Shown here one piece after another: positions 29,183 to 36,027 of a DNA stretch of 36,027 nt. Below the pieces are notes generated by a model that searched no databases, was not told where the DNA came from, and saw nothing but the letters and a program-made list of their open reading frames with translations. The first letter of the stretch is position 1, and each line of letters starts with the position of its first letter. Made by a program: the position numbers and the translations under genes. This stretch comes from a virus. The DNA is taken from IMG/VR virus record IMGVR_UViG_3300018067_000016, positions 1 through 36,027 of that record; one strand, given 5' to 3'.

Positions 29183-31291
29183 CTACGTGTTGGCCAGACC
29201 ACCGTCAGCGGTCACCCACAGGCCATCGTGGATCAACTCGTCGGGGGTGTAGTAGGAGGGGTAGTTCGCTGCCGACACCGTCTCGTCGTACTTGATCGGA
29301 TCGATGCGGGGGATATGCAGGTCGTCCACGATGACGTCACCGATCTCACCCACCGTGATGGGTGTCGGGGAGTAGCGCACGAAGGTGAAGCTGATCAGAG
29401 CGTTGGCGAGCGGGGTGGTGTTGGGCGACGACTTGCGGGCGATGACCACGTCCCAGTCGACGTACCCGGGCGTCGATGGTGGGCCGCCAGCGCCGGCATG
29501 AGGGTTGGGGTTGGAGCGCACGACGTAGTCCCACCACGACCCATCCGCTGCCGACATGATGATGTGGTCACCGACGTCCACCGCTGCCAGGTTGGCCGTG
29601 CGGTTGTCGCTGCCGGCGGAGGGCAGTGTCGTGTCTCGCGCCGATATCGAGATATGCAGGAAGTCAGGGTCCGACGAGGTCGAGTCGTCGTAGAGCCGGT
29701 AGTACGTGGCGGTCGGCTCGGGCGGGCTGATGCCGGCTTCGAACTTCCAGCTGCTGGTGAACAGGGTCTGCACCGGAGCCGGGGGAGGACCACTGAACAC
29801 CAGCGGCTCCACGTACACGGTGCCGCTCTCTGACGGGGGCCGCGAGGTGGTCAGCCAGGTCACCTCGCACCAGTCCACGCCCTGCACCGTGAGCGTGGCC
29901 CGGTAGATGTCACCGAGAGCGACGCGGGTCCCGAAGTCGACCATCTCGTAGCCGAGGAGCCGACGAATCACGGCGTCCACGGTGTCGCGCACGTTGAGGC
30001 GGTTGAACACCTCGGCCACCTGGATGTTGACCCGGATGAACAGGTTGGTCCACAGGTCGTCGCACATGCGCGGGCCGGCCACGACCGTGGAGCCGATCAG
30101 GATCTTGTCGGCCATGGTCTGCTCGACACGGTTGCAGAGCCGCTCCATCTGGGCGTCGGTACAGGTGTCCTGACTGGACGACAGCGTCGGTGCCACCCAC
30201 ACCTTGACCGCCGTGTACACCGTGCCGTAGGCCACGCTCTTGGCCACGCCGGCCGTCTGCATCGCCAGGTCGGCGTAGTCGTTGAGGGTGACCGCACGGC
30301 TGCGGATGCGTGCGCCGGCACGGGGGATCGAGAAGCGCATTGATTCGACGGACTCGCGGTCAGCACCACCGCTGGGCGGCAGCGGGTTGGTCACCGACAC
30401 CTGCCACTGTTCGAAGAAGCCGGCCATCGGCACGATGGTGGTGATCTTGTTGGCCCCGACCTCGTTGGCAGCGGCACCGATGCCGTAGCGGTAGGTGGCG
30501 AACAGCTGGGCCTGAGCGGCAGGGATCCGGCCCGACGTGTTGTCCCCGAAGCAGACGTGGGTGAAGCCCTGGTCGTCCAGGTAGGTGGTGAACACCGACT
30601 GGGTCGGGCGTGCCGTCGCCAGGTCGGTGGTGTAGGTCCACACGATCTGCTGGTAGCCCTCGCTCGACACGATGCGGAGCGAGCCGGCGAAGATGCCCTG
30701 CTGCCGGAGGATGAACTCGGTGTTGGCGACACCGAAGGCCGTCCCGATGGACTGGTCCCGCACCGTCACGCCCTCCTGGGCGAGCACGGGGACCAGCACG
30801 GGCGGATCGCTGGGCGTGAACGTCACCGAGTTGACCGTCTCGAACACGACGGAGTCCCCCGTCGTCTCGGCCGAGGAGTAGCACTTCGTGCCGGCCGGCA
30901 CGGTGATGGGGTCCATCGGGTCGGTGGGGTCGGGCGTGTAGGGGGTGAGCATGAGGTCCACCGACGCCGCCGCCGAGCCGGTGGGCTTGTAGCCCAGCAT
31001 GTCTGCGATGTAATACACCGACTGGGGGCGGATGGCCGTGGCCAGGTAGGCCTCGCTGGCCGTCCGGTCGATGTAGAAGTTCAGGATGTCACTGACGTAG
31101 GCGAACAACTCCAGGATCACGGTGCCGAAGTCGGTCGTCTCGCCCACCGTGGTCCACTCGGGCATGATCGTGTGAGCCAGGCGCACCAGTTCGGAGCGCA
31201 GCGCCGTGAAGTCGCGGTTGGTGTAGTCGAGGATCAGTCGGTTCTTCAGGCCTTCGTCGTCTAGCGAGACGAGCACGCCGATGTCGGACAT
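29183..31291 (-). CDS. Baseplate J-like protein
   Basis: The 702-residue protein has the gpJ/T4 gp6 N-terminal signature: LILDYTNRDFTALRSELVRL, TTDFGTVILELFAYVSDILN and FYIDRTASEAYLATA. A middle domain has ADMLGYKPTGSAAASVDLML, the repeat-like VPAGTKCYSSAETTGDSVVF, and GNTSG-type turns (CFGDNTSGRIPAAQ). Baseplate J forms the wedge ring of contractile tails. The last third (residues ~510-702) is an extension with FTSSWKFEAGISPPEPTATY, typical of add-on domains in large phages. It follows the gp25-like gene by ten bases and precedes the giant tail protein by three bases. Confidence 0.85.
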   Translation of the reverse strand: MSDIGVLVSLDDEGLKNRLILDYTNRDFTALRSELVRLAHTIMPEWTTVGETTDFGTVILELFAYVSDILNFYIDRTASEAYLATAIRPQSVYYIADMLGYKPTGSAAASVDLMLTPYTPDPTDPMDPITVPAGTKCYSSAETTGDSVVFETVNSVTFTPSDPPVLVPVLAQEGVTVRDQSIGTAFGVANTEFILRQQGIFAGSLRIVSSEGYQQIVWTYTTDLATARPTQSVFTTYLDDQGFTHVCFGDNTSGRIPAAQAQLFATYRYGIGAAANEVGANKITTIVPMAGFFEQWQVSVTNPLPPSGGADRESVESMRFSIPRAGARIRSRAVTLNDYADLAMQTAGVAKSVAYGTVYTAVKVWVAPTLSSSQDTCTDAQMERLCNRVEQTMADKILIGSTVVAGPRMCDDLWTNLFIRVNIQVAEVFNRLNVRDTVDAVIRRLLGYEMVDFGTRVALGDIYRATLTVQGVDWCEVTWLTTSRPPSESGTVYVEPLVFSGPPPAPVQTLFTSSWKFEAGISPPEPTATYYRLYDDSTSSDPDFLHISISARDTTLPSAGSDNRTANLAAVDVGDHIIMSAADGSWWDYVVRSNPNPHAGAGGPPSTPGYVDWDVVIARKSSPNTTPLANALISFTFVRYSPTPITVGEIGDVIVDDLHIPRIDPIKYDETVSAANYPSYYTPDELIHDGLWVTADGGLANT
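29644..29655. repeat. Dispersed ATAT motif, copy in baseplate J gene
   Basis: ATATCGAGATAT, a perfect ATATC/GATAT dyad with centre GA; codes for H-I-S-I-S, including one ATA. Confidence 0.55.
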
Positions 31292-31300
31292 CTGGATCTC

Positions 31301-31738
31301 CTAGAGGGGTACGGCCGGGGTGGCGTCGTGCAGAGCTTCGATGTGACCCGGCAGGGTCCGACCGAAGAACTCCGACGACGGCAGTTGAACGGTCAAGAGG
31401 CTGGGGCCGGTCAGCGACGAGGCCTGATAGCTGATCTTCACGTCCACCTGGGCCTCGGGCACGCCCGAGGTTTCGATGATGACGTACTTGATGGTGCAGC
31501 GGGGCACCATGTTGGCGAGCCGCGTGCGGACGATGGAAGCGGCGTCCTGGCGCTCCAGTTCGTCACGGGGGTCGAACAGCGCCGACTGCAGGTCGCACCC
31601 GTGGTGGGGACGGAACACGCGCTCGCCCTGGTTGGTCATCAGGGCGTCGATGACCTGGGCGCGCACGATCTCGTCGTAGTTGATGGTGCTGCCGATCTTG
31701 CCACCCTGCACGCGGAAGGGAACAGCGAGCGCTCTCAT
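31301..31738 (-). CDS. gp25-like baseplate wedge protein
   Basis: I start at ATG 31738, which overlaps the hub gene's stop by four bases; the longer open frame has no support. The 145-residue product reads RVQGGKIGSTINYDEIVRAQ, VIDALMTNQGERVFRPHHGC and DLQSALFDPRDELERQDAAS, with the gp25/GPW order (a loop, then 'l.t..GEr...p.fG...'). In T4 and other contractile tails gp25 joins the wedges to the sheath. The C-terminal part (VDVKISYQASSLTGPSLLTV) is beta-rich as expected. Confidence 0.82.
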   Translation of the reverse strand: MRALAVPFRVQGGKIGSTINYDEIVRAQVIDALMTNQGERVFRPHHGCDLQSALFDPRDELERQDAASIVRTRLANMVPRCTIKYVIIETSGVPEAQVDVKISYQASSLTGPSLLTVQLPSSEFFGRTLPGHIEALHDATPAVPL

Positions 31739-32937
31739 ATCAGTCCTCGCAGTCGGGGATCGTTCCAGGAGGAGATCCAGCGCTTCTTGTCGGTGTCGAG
31801 AGACAGCGACGGCCGGCCCTTGGGCGGGTCCTGCTGCTCCCAGAATGGCTTGTGTGGCGTCTCGGTGAAGCCGGGGGTCGGGTCCTTGCCAGGCCGGGTG
31901 AGGAACAGCACCGTCTGGTACTGCTGGTCGGTGGCGTTGTGGCCCACAGCGCGGACGAACCACTTGCCGTCACCCTCGGGCTGGAAGTACTTGGTCGCCG
32001 CCGTGACCACCTCGACGCACATGCCAGGCCAGATGTCAGCGTCGCCCCAGATGCGTGCCACCCCCGACTCGGCCCACCCATCGGCCCGTGTCTGCCATGC
32101 GTCCACGAAGACCTGGGCCTCCACCTGGTCACGGATCAGCTGGGTCGATTCGAACACGAAGCCGGCGAAGTCACCGGACTGGGTGATGGTCTGCGCCTCG
32201 TTGCCGGTGGTGAAGTAGCCGAACTTGATGCCGAGGTTGTCCTTGACCATCTCGGACATCTTCTGGCTGGAGAAGTCGATCAGGGTGCGGTCGGTGGTCC
32301 CGAGGCCGATGCTGGACTGGCCCGACACCAGCCGGCAGTAGGGGCCGACCTCGCGGAAGACCTTCAGCGGGTCGATGATCTGGACCACGCCGTAGCGGGG
32401 GTACACCGACCAGCCGATCCGCTTGGCGAGGTTGGTGATCATCGTCCAGTCGCTCTCGTCGGTCTGAGCGAGGCTCCCCCATAGGTGGGTATGCGAGTGT
32501 CCACCTGCGCCCAGGCCGGCGTTGTTCACCAGGTCGCCGGCCACCGCTGTCGCCGTGCGGTTGGTGAAGAAGCGCGGCTTGCCTTCGAACATCACCTTGG
32601 AGGGACCGAGAACGCTCAACGTGAACGTCAGCTGGCTGGCTGCCTGCTGCTCGTCGGTGACGCTGGCCACGTAGCCCTGGAACAACTCCGTGCGCGGTGG
32701 TGCCCCGTAGTAGAAGGAGATGGGCGAGTCGACGATGCCGTCCGTCGTCGTCAGCGAGGTGGAGATCATCGAGATGGTCGCCGCATCGTGGCTGCCCTCG
32801 GTGACGATCATCTCCAGGTTCCTGGCCACGACGTCGAACTCCTCGCCCTTCAGCTGTGGGCTGAAGACCGGGACCCGGCCGCGCATGGACCGGCCGGCAG
32901 TGCCACCCGCAGAGGGGTCGAGAGAGGTCATCGTCAT
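31735..32937 (-). CDS. Baseplate hub protein (VgrG/gpD/gp27-like)
   Basis: This 400-residue protein has the hub fold order: a beta barrel start (KGEEFDVVARNLEMIVTEGS, DSPISFYYGAPPRTELFQGY), VASVTDEQQAASQLTFTLSV, then WTMITNLAKRIGWSVYPRYG and DPLKVFREVGPYCRLVSGQS, comparable to the gpD/gp27 'l..ia...g..' segments. The last part, DADIWPGMCVEVVTAATKYF, is the usual barrel that contacts the spike. It begins at ATG 32937, sharing one base with the preceding stop (TGATG). Hub genes stand before gp25 and baseplate J in contractile-tail phages, as here. No separate spike gene was recognised. Confidence 0.75.
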   Translation of the reverse strand: MTMTSLDPSAGGTAGRSMRGRVPVFSPQLKGEEFDVVARNLEMIVTEGSHDAATISMISTSLTTTDGIVDSPISFYYGAPPRTELFQGYVASVTDEQQAASQLTFTLSVLGPSKVMFEGKPRFFTNRTATAVAGDLVNNAGLGAGGHSHTHLWGSLAQTDESDWTMITNLAKRIGWSVYPRYGVVQIIDPLKVFREVGPYCRLVSGQSSIGLGTTDRTLIDFSSQKMSEMVKDNLGIKFGYFTTGNEAQTITQSGDFAGFVFESTQLIRDQVEAQVFVDAWQTRADGWAESGVARIWGDADIWPGMCVEVVTAATKYFQPEGDGKWFVRAVGHNATDQQYQTVLFLTRPGKDPTPGFTETPHKPFWEQQDPPKGRPSLSLDTDKKRWISSWNDPRLRGLI

Positions 32938-33278
32938 CAGGCCACCGGCAACCTGAGGAACTCACCCGGCATGAGATCCAGCGGGTACCAGACGTGCGGG
33001 TTCATCTCGGCCAGGACGTGCCACCGGTTGGGGTCATCGAGGATCTTGAACCCGAGGAAGGGGAAGTTCTCCAACTCCTTGGCGTAGTAGGCGGTCGTAG
33101 CACTGGCAGTGTCCTGCTCGGTGGTGACGCGGTAGAGCGCCTCGCGCAGGTCGGTGCGGATATGTAGCGACGTCTTACCCACGTCGCCAGCGAGCAGCGG
33201 ATAGCCCCGGGTGCTGTAGGAGTGGGAGAGGGTGGCCTGTCGGTCAGACACCTCGTAGCGGGAGCCGGGCGGGATCAT
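32937..33278 (-). CDS. LysM-like tail protein (gpX/gp53 type)
   Basis: The 113-residue product ends PNRWHVLAEMNPHVWYPLDL followed by MPGEFLRLP, the ending of LysM-type gpX and gp53 tail proteins ('w..ia..N.......l..G..l.iP'). The N-terminal part (RGYPLLAGDVGKTSLHIRTD) is probably a small beta domain, and LENFPFLGFKILD sits before the LysM part. It usually caps the central tube or links hub and peptidoglycan-binding parts. It overlaps the endopeptidase gene (ATGA) and the hub gene (TGATG). Confidence 0.68.
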   Translation of the reverse strand: MIPPGSRYEVSDRQATLSHSYSTRGYPLLAGDVGKTSLHIRTDLREALYRVTTEQDTASATTAYYAKELENFPFLGFKILDDPNRWHVLAEMNPHVWYPLDLMPGEFLRLPVA

Positions 33279-34849
33279 GTGCCGATGTCCACGTTTGGAT
33301 CGTTGCCCGGATCGGTGCCGTCAGCGAAGTGGTTACCGCTAGTGGCATACACCCGGATGCCGTAGTTGAACTGGATGGAGTTGGCCGAGTAGTTGGTGAT
33401 GGTGACATCCTGAGAGGGCGAGGCGGCGTGGAGAACAGCGAATGAGTTATCGCCCTTCGACCACAAGAAGCCCACATGGCCGGTTTCGGGAGTCGGATCA
33501 TCCGGGTGGAGATGGCGCAGGAGGACGTCACCCTTGATGCCACTCTTCATGATGGTGTCGAAGATCTTCTGCGAGGACAACTCACCTTGGGGCTGGCCGA
33601 AGCCCCACAGGCGCTCGACAAACTTGTTGTCGCCGAAGGTGCCCTTCATCCCGGCAGTGCTGACGATGTTCCCGGAAGCTTTGCCGTCAGCGAACTTGGC
33701 CCAGCCCAGGTTGGAGGCGATCTGGTCACCGTCAGGGTTCAGGGAGACGAACCCGGCCCACACGAAGCTGGAGCAGTCGGCACTGCCCCACAGTGCGTTC
33801 CGTGCGCCATTCGCTCCGACGTACTTCGTACCAGCCTTGTCGGACTCGTACTTGGCGTTGTCAGCAGCGCGCCCACCGATCGTGTGCTCGTTGCTGAGAG
33901 CGTTGCCATCGGCATTCAGCAACGTGCTGTCACCGTTCAGCCCGATGGCCGGCCGCTCGTTGTCTTCGTTGTTGCTCGGCCACTCCAGTTCCGAGAAGGT
34001 GAAGTTGAACTCCGGGGCCTTCGGAATGTCGTAGGGGATGGTGCGGTCGACGTTGACCGTCTCGGTGGAGAACGTGCCGATGTCCCGCACCGGACCCATG
34101 TAGATCACGCGCATCGTGAGAGCGATCCGCATGCGGGTCGGCGTCATCTCATGGGTGAACTTCTCGTAGATGATCTGGCTGTTGATCGGCCGACCCTGCA
34201 CCGTGATGTCCTTGGAGAACACGACGGTGACGTCACGGGGATTGACCATCATCACGCCCGAGTCAGGGATGGTGTTGTTGGCCCCCGTCCCTCCCGGTAT
34301 CACATTGCGGACCACCAGGTCGAAGTAGTCCATGTCCTCCAGCACGCCGCGGTTGCCGGGGGCCATCGCCTCGGTCTGGCGATCGAAGAACAGTTCGAAG
34401 CTGAACTCCAGGATGCTGGGCGGTGCCACCAGGTTGCCCGAGTCGAAGATCGTGTTGAAGGGGTCCAGCGCACCCTGGTCCAGGTAGTTCACGTACTGCC
34501 GAGTGATGGTCGTCGGGTTGTACATGAAGTAGAGCCGGCACGTCGAGGGCAGGTCGGCCGGGTTCGTCTGAGCACGACGGATGTAGCCGCGCATGACGTT
34601 GGCCGAGGACTGGTTGCCGCTCGCCCCCTGCTTCAGGAATGGCATCCCGTGCCCACCGGCCTCCCAGGAGGCGAACGGTGGGTTGGTGCGCCAACGGGTC
34701 GTGCCGGCACCAGTGATGGCGGTTCCGTAGTCGAGCCACTCATAGCCCGACGTCGTCTGCTGCCGGCCCTGGGCATCGGTGGCCGTCCGGGGGGTGACGA
34801 ACGTCGGGGTGCGAGAACTGGTCGTAGGGACGAAGGTGTTGACAGCCAT
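33275..34849 (-). CDS. Tail protein fused to NlpC/P60 cell-wall hydrolase
   Basis: The 524-residue protein has two parts. Residues ~100-300 read CRLYFMYNPTTITRQYVNYL, SILEFSFELFFDRQTEAMAP and MRIALTMRVIYMGPVRDIGT, a beta-rich part seen in tail-tube-end or baseplate proteins. Residues ~345-510 form an NlpC/P60 peptidase: SADCSSFVWAGFVSLN with the catalytic Cys at about 358, and TGHVGFLWSKGDNSFAVLHA with the His at about 457. NlpC/P60 enzymes cut peptide stems of peptidoglycan, so this tail component probably opens the wall during DNA entry. ATG 34849 shares one base with the preceding stop. Confidence 0.8.
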   Translation of the reverse strand: MAVNTFVPTTSSRTPTFVTPRTATDAQGRQQTTSGYEWLDYGTAITGAGTTRWRTNPPFASWEAGGHGMPFLKQGASGNQSSANVMRGYIRRAQTNPADLPSTCRLYFMYNPTTITRQYVNYLDQGALDPFNTIFDSGNLVAPPSILEFSFELFFDRQTEAMAPGNRGVLEDMDYFDLVVRNVIPGGTGANNTIPDSGVMMVNPRDVTVVFSKDITVQGRPINSQIIYEKFTHEMTPTRMRIALTMRVIYMGPVRDIGTFSTETVNVDRTIPYDIPKAPEFNFTFSELEWPSNNEDNERPAIGLNGDSTLLNADGNALSNEHTIGGRAADNAKYESDKAGTKYVGANGARNALWGSADCSSFVWAGFVSLNPDGDQIASNLGWAKFADGKASGNIVSTAGMKGTFGDNKFVERLWGFGQPQGELSSQKIFDTIMKSGIKGDVLLRHLHPDDPTPETGHVGFLWSKGDNSFAVLHAASPSQDVTITNYSANSIQFNYGIRVYATSGNHFADGTDPGNDPNVDIGT

Positions 34850-36027
34850 CAGTTGGACCGCACCATTCGCTTCTTCATCTGCTCCTCCAACTGATCGGCC
34901 ATTTGAGCCACAACACGCCGCACGTCGATGCCGTTGCTGGAGGGTGGCCCACCAGCAGCATTGATCACGAACTGGTTGTGGAAGACCATCCCGCCCGAAC
35001 TACGGGACGATGCACTGTCGTTGACCATGAACTGGTCGTAGCTGCTCGGGCCGAAGGTGTTGGGGATATCGCCATATCCAGCTTCCTTGGCAGCCGCCAG
35101 GCCCAGCTGCTTGTTCTTCTCGCTCAGTTCAAGGCCAGGGCGGTACCCGAGCCAGGGGTCGAAGTCCGTGCCGCCACCCGACAGCGTGAACATCGCCTTC
35201 AGGTTGACGTAGGGGTCGAGCAACTCCTCGTTCTTGCTGATGCCGAACTGACGGCGTCGGTCGGGACCCATGCTGCCGAGCATGTTGATCTGCGTCAGGC
35301 CGTAGCTCAGGTCCTTGGAGCCGTTCGGGTCGTTGTGGAAAGCAGTCGGGTCCCAGTCGCTCTCCCGCTTGGCGATGCCGACGACGGTAGGGATCGCTGC
35401 GTTGGCGAACCCCGCCGCATGGGCGATCTTGGCCACCATGGCCCCGGTAGACAGCCCGGTGGGGTCGACGCCCAACACCTTCAGTGCTGCCGTCAGAGAG
35501 GTGGCACCCGTGCTGGTGAGGTCGCTACCACCTCCGCCGCCGCCTCCTCCGCCTCCACCTCCACCTATCGTGGACCACAGGGAGCCGAACCACGACTTTG
35601 CCTGCCCCTGCGACTGCAGACCGCCAAAGTTGAACGTGCCGGCCGCTCCGACCAGGGCGTTGTAGAGGCCAGGATCGAACCCCAGCGGGCCAGTAGCGCC
35701 AATGTTGGCACCGGGATCGTTCATCCCGAAGGCCCCCATGAACAGTGTCATGACGGCAGGGACGAGGCCACCAATGGCCGTTATGGCGGCATCCTTGGTG
35801 CTGAAACCGTTGAACAGGTTGAAGATGCCACCGAGGCCACCCAACGGGTTGTTGCCGATGGCAGTGGTACCAGCAGTCGCATACGTCGGGTACGGAGGGA
35901 CGTAGACGCCGGCCGTCGATCCCTGCGATCCGGGGACCTGAGCCGGAGTCGGCCCCGTACCTCCGACAGCTGGAACATCAGCGGCCATGGCTGTCTGCCA
36001 CACCCCCATTGAGCCGTTGTAGGTCCA
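34849..36027 (-). CDS. Lytic-transglycosylase tail protein (cut by window edge)
   Basis: The frame is open to the right edge, so the true start is likely outside; the first in-window ATG is at 36009 and no ribosome site supports it. Residues after the ATG include a hydrophobic stretch (AITAIGGLVPAVMTLFMGAF), thirteen consecutive glycines (~residues 150-162), and a transglycosylase domain, AIPTVVGIAKRESDWDPTAF (catalytic Glu near 214) and SYGLTQINMLGSM. Such enzymes cut glycan strands at infection. With the membrane-like stretch and position it may be the C-terminal part of a tape measure protein, but the gene start is unseen. A motif copy lies at 35066-35077. Confidence 0.75.
   Translation of the reverse strand, partial: WTYNGSMGVWQTAMAADVPAVGGTGPTPAQVPGSQGSTAGVYVPPYPTYATAGTTAIGNNPLGGLGGIFNLFNGFSTKDAAITAIGGLVPAVMTLFMGAFGMNDPGANIGATGPLGFDPGLYNALVGAAGTFNFGGLQSQGQAKSWFGSLWSTIGGGGGGGGGGGGGSDLTSTGATSLTAALKVLGVDPTGLSTGAMVAKIAHAAGFANAAIPTVVGIAKRESDWDPTAFHNDPNGSKDLSYGLTQINMLGSMGPDRRRQFGISKNEELLDPYVNLKAMFTLSGGGTDFDPWLGYRPGLELSEKNKQLGLAAAKEAGYGDIPNTFGPSSYDQFMVNDSASSRSSGGMVFHNQFVINAAGGPPSSNGIDVRRVVAQMADQLEEQMKKRMVRSN
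35066..35077. repeat. Dispersed ATAT motif, copy in transglycosylase gene
   Basis: ATATCGCCATAT within GGATATCGCCATATCC; codes for G-Y-G-D-I-P. Confidence 0.55.

Noticed and set aside
31301-31963. A longer start for the gp25-like gene
   Set aside because: The upstream extension is rich in arginine and proline, overlaps the hub gene for over 200 bases and has no ribosome site, while ATG 31738 has a perfect four-base stop/start overlap.

Overview
The window is a 36 kb piece of a tailed, double-stranded DNA bacteriophage genome, apparently one with a contractile tail. It is G+C rich (a little over 60% by eye), and genes are tightly packed with many 1, 4 or 8 base stop/start overlaps. Baseplate J, gp25-like and VgrG/gpD-like hub genes argue for a contractile tail. 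High G+C, GTG/TTG starts and several promoters placed 6-8 bases upstream of start codons (leaderless transcripts) suggest an actinobacterial host; that is inference. No integrase, tRNA gene or CRISPR array was seen. Both window edges cut through genes.

Almost everything is transcribed leftward (minus strand). From right to left, the first block (36027-21556) is the tail end/baseplate module: a lytic-transglycosylase protein (cut by the edge), a tail protein fused to an NlpC/P60 endopeptidase, a LysM-like protein, the hub, a gp25-like wedge protein, baseplate J, a 2053-residue adhesion-type tail protein with six similar modules, and a 488-residue minor tail protein. A short inverted-repeat region (21437-21555) separates it from two rightward genes: a small membrane protein and a 281-residue acidic protein with a possible HeH/LEM-type motif.

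The second leftward block starts at a good promoter (20259-20287). It first carries regulatory or accessory genes: two helix-turn-helix proteins, an H1-like basic-tailed protein and a complete-MIDAS VWA protein, separated by hairpin terminators. It then carries a full replication and recombination set: winged-helix protein, DnaB-like helicase, DnaG-like primase, SNF2 helicase, ssDNA-binding-type protein, PolA-type polymerase, RecA, Hjc-like and RuvC-like resolvases and a Cas4-type nuclease, interleaved with small zinc-binding and DNA-binding proteins. The set looks suited to recombination-dependent replication. The block ends with a SpoVS-family protein and three tail-fibre-type genes that run off the left edge.

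No stretch longer than 300 bases lacks a gene. The longest gaps are 16656-16827 (a foldable multi-branch element), 6300-6418 (recA promoter and leader hairpin), 21437-21555 (inverted repeats) and 20225-20330 (divergent promoter region).

The most intriguing signal that genes do not explain is a dispersed A/T palindrome, ATAT-N4-(A/C)TAT, best form ATATCCCGATAT. It recurs about fifteen times, mostly inside coding sequence, and unrelated proteins acquire the same Ile-x-Gly-Tyr peptide where it falls in the same frame. It looks like a phage-wide protein-binding site.
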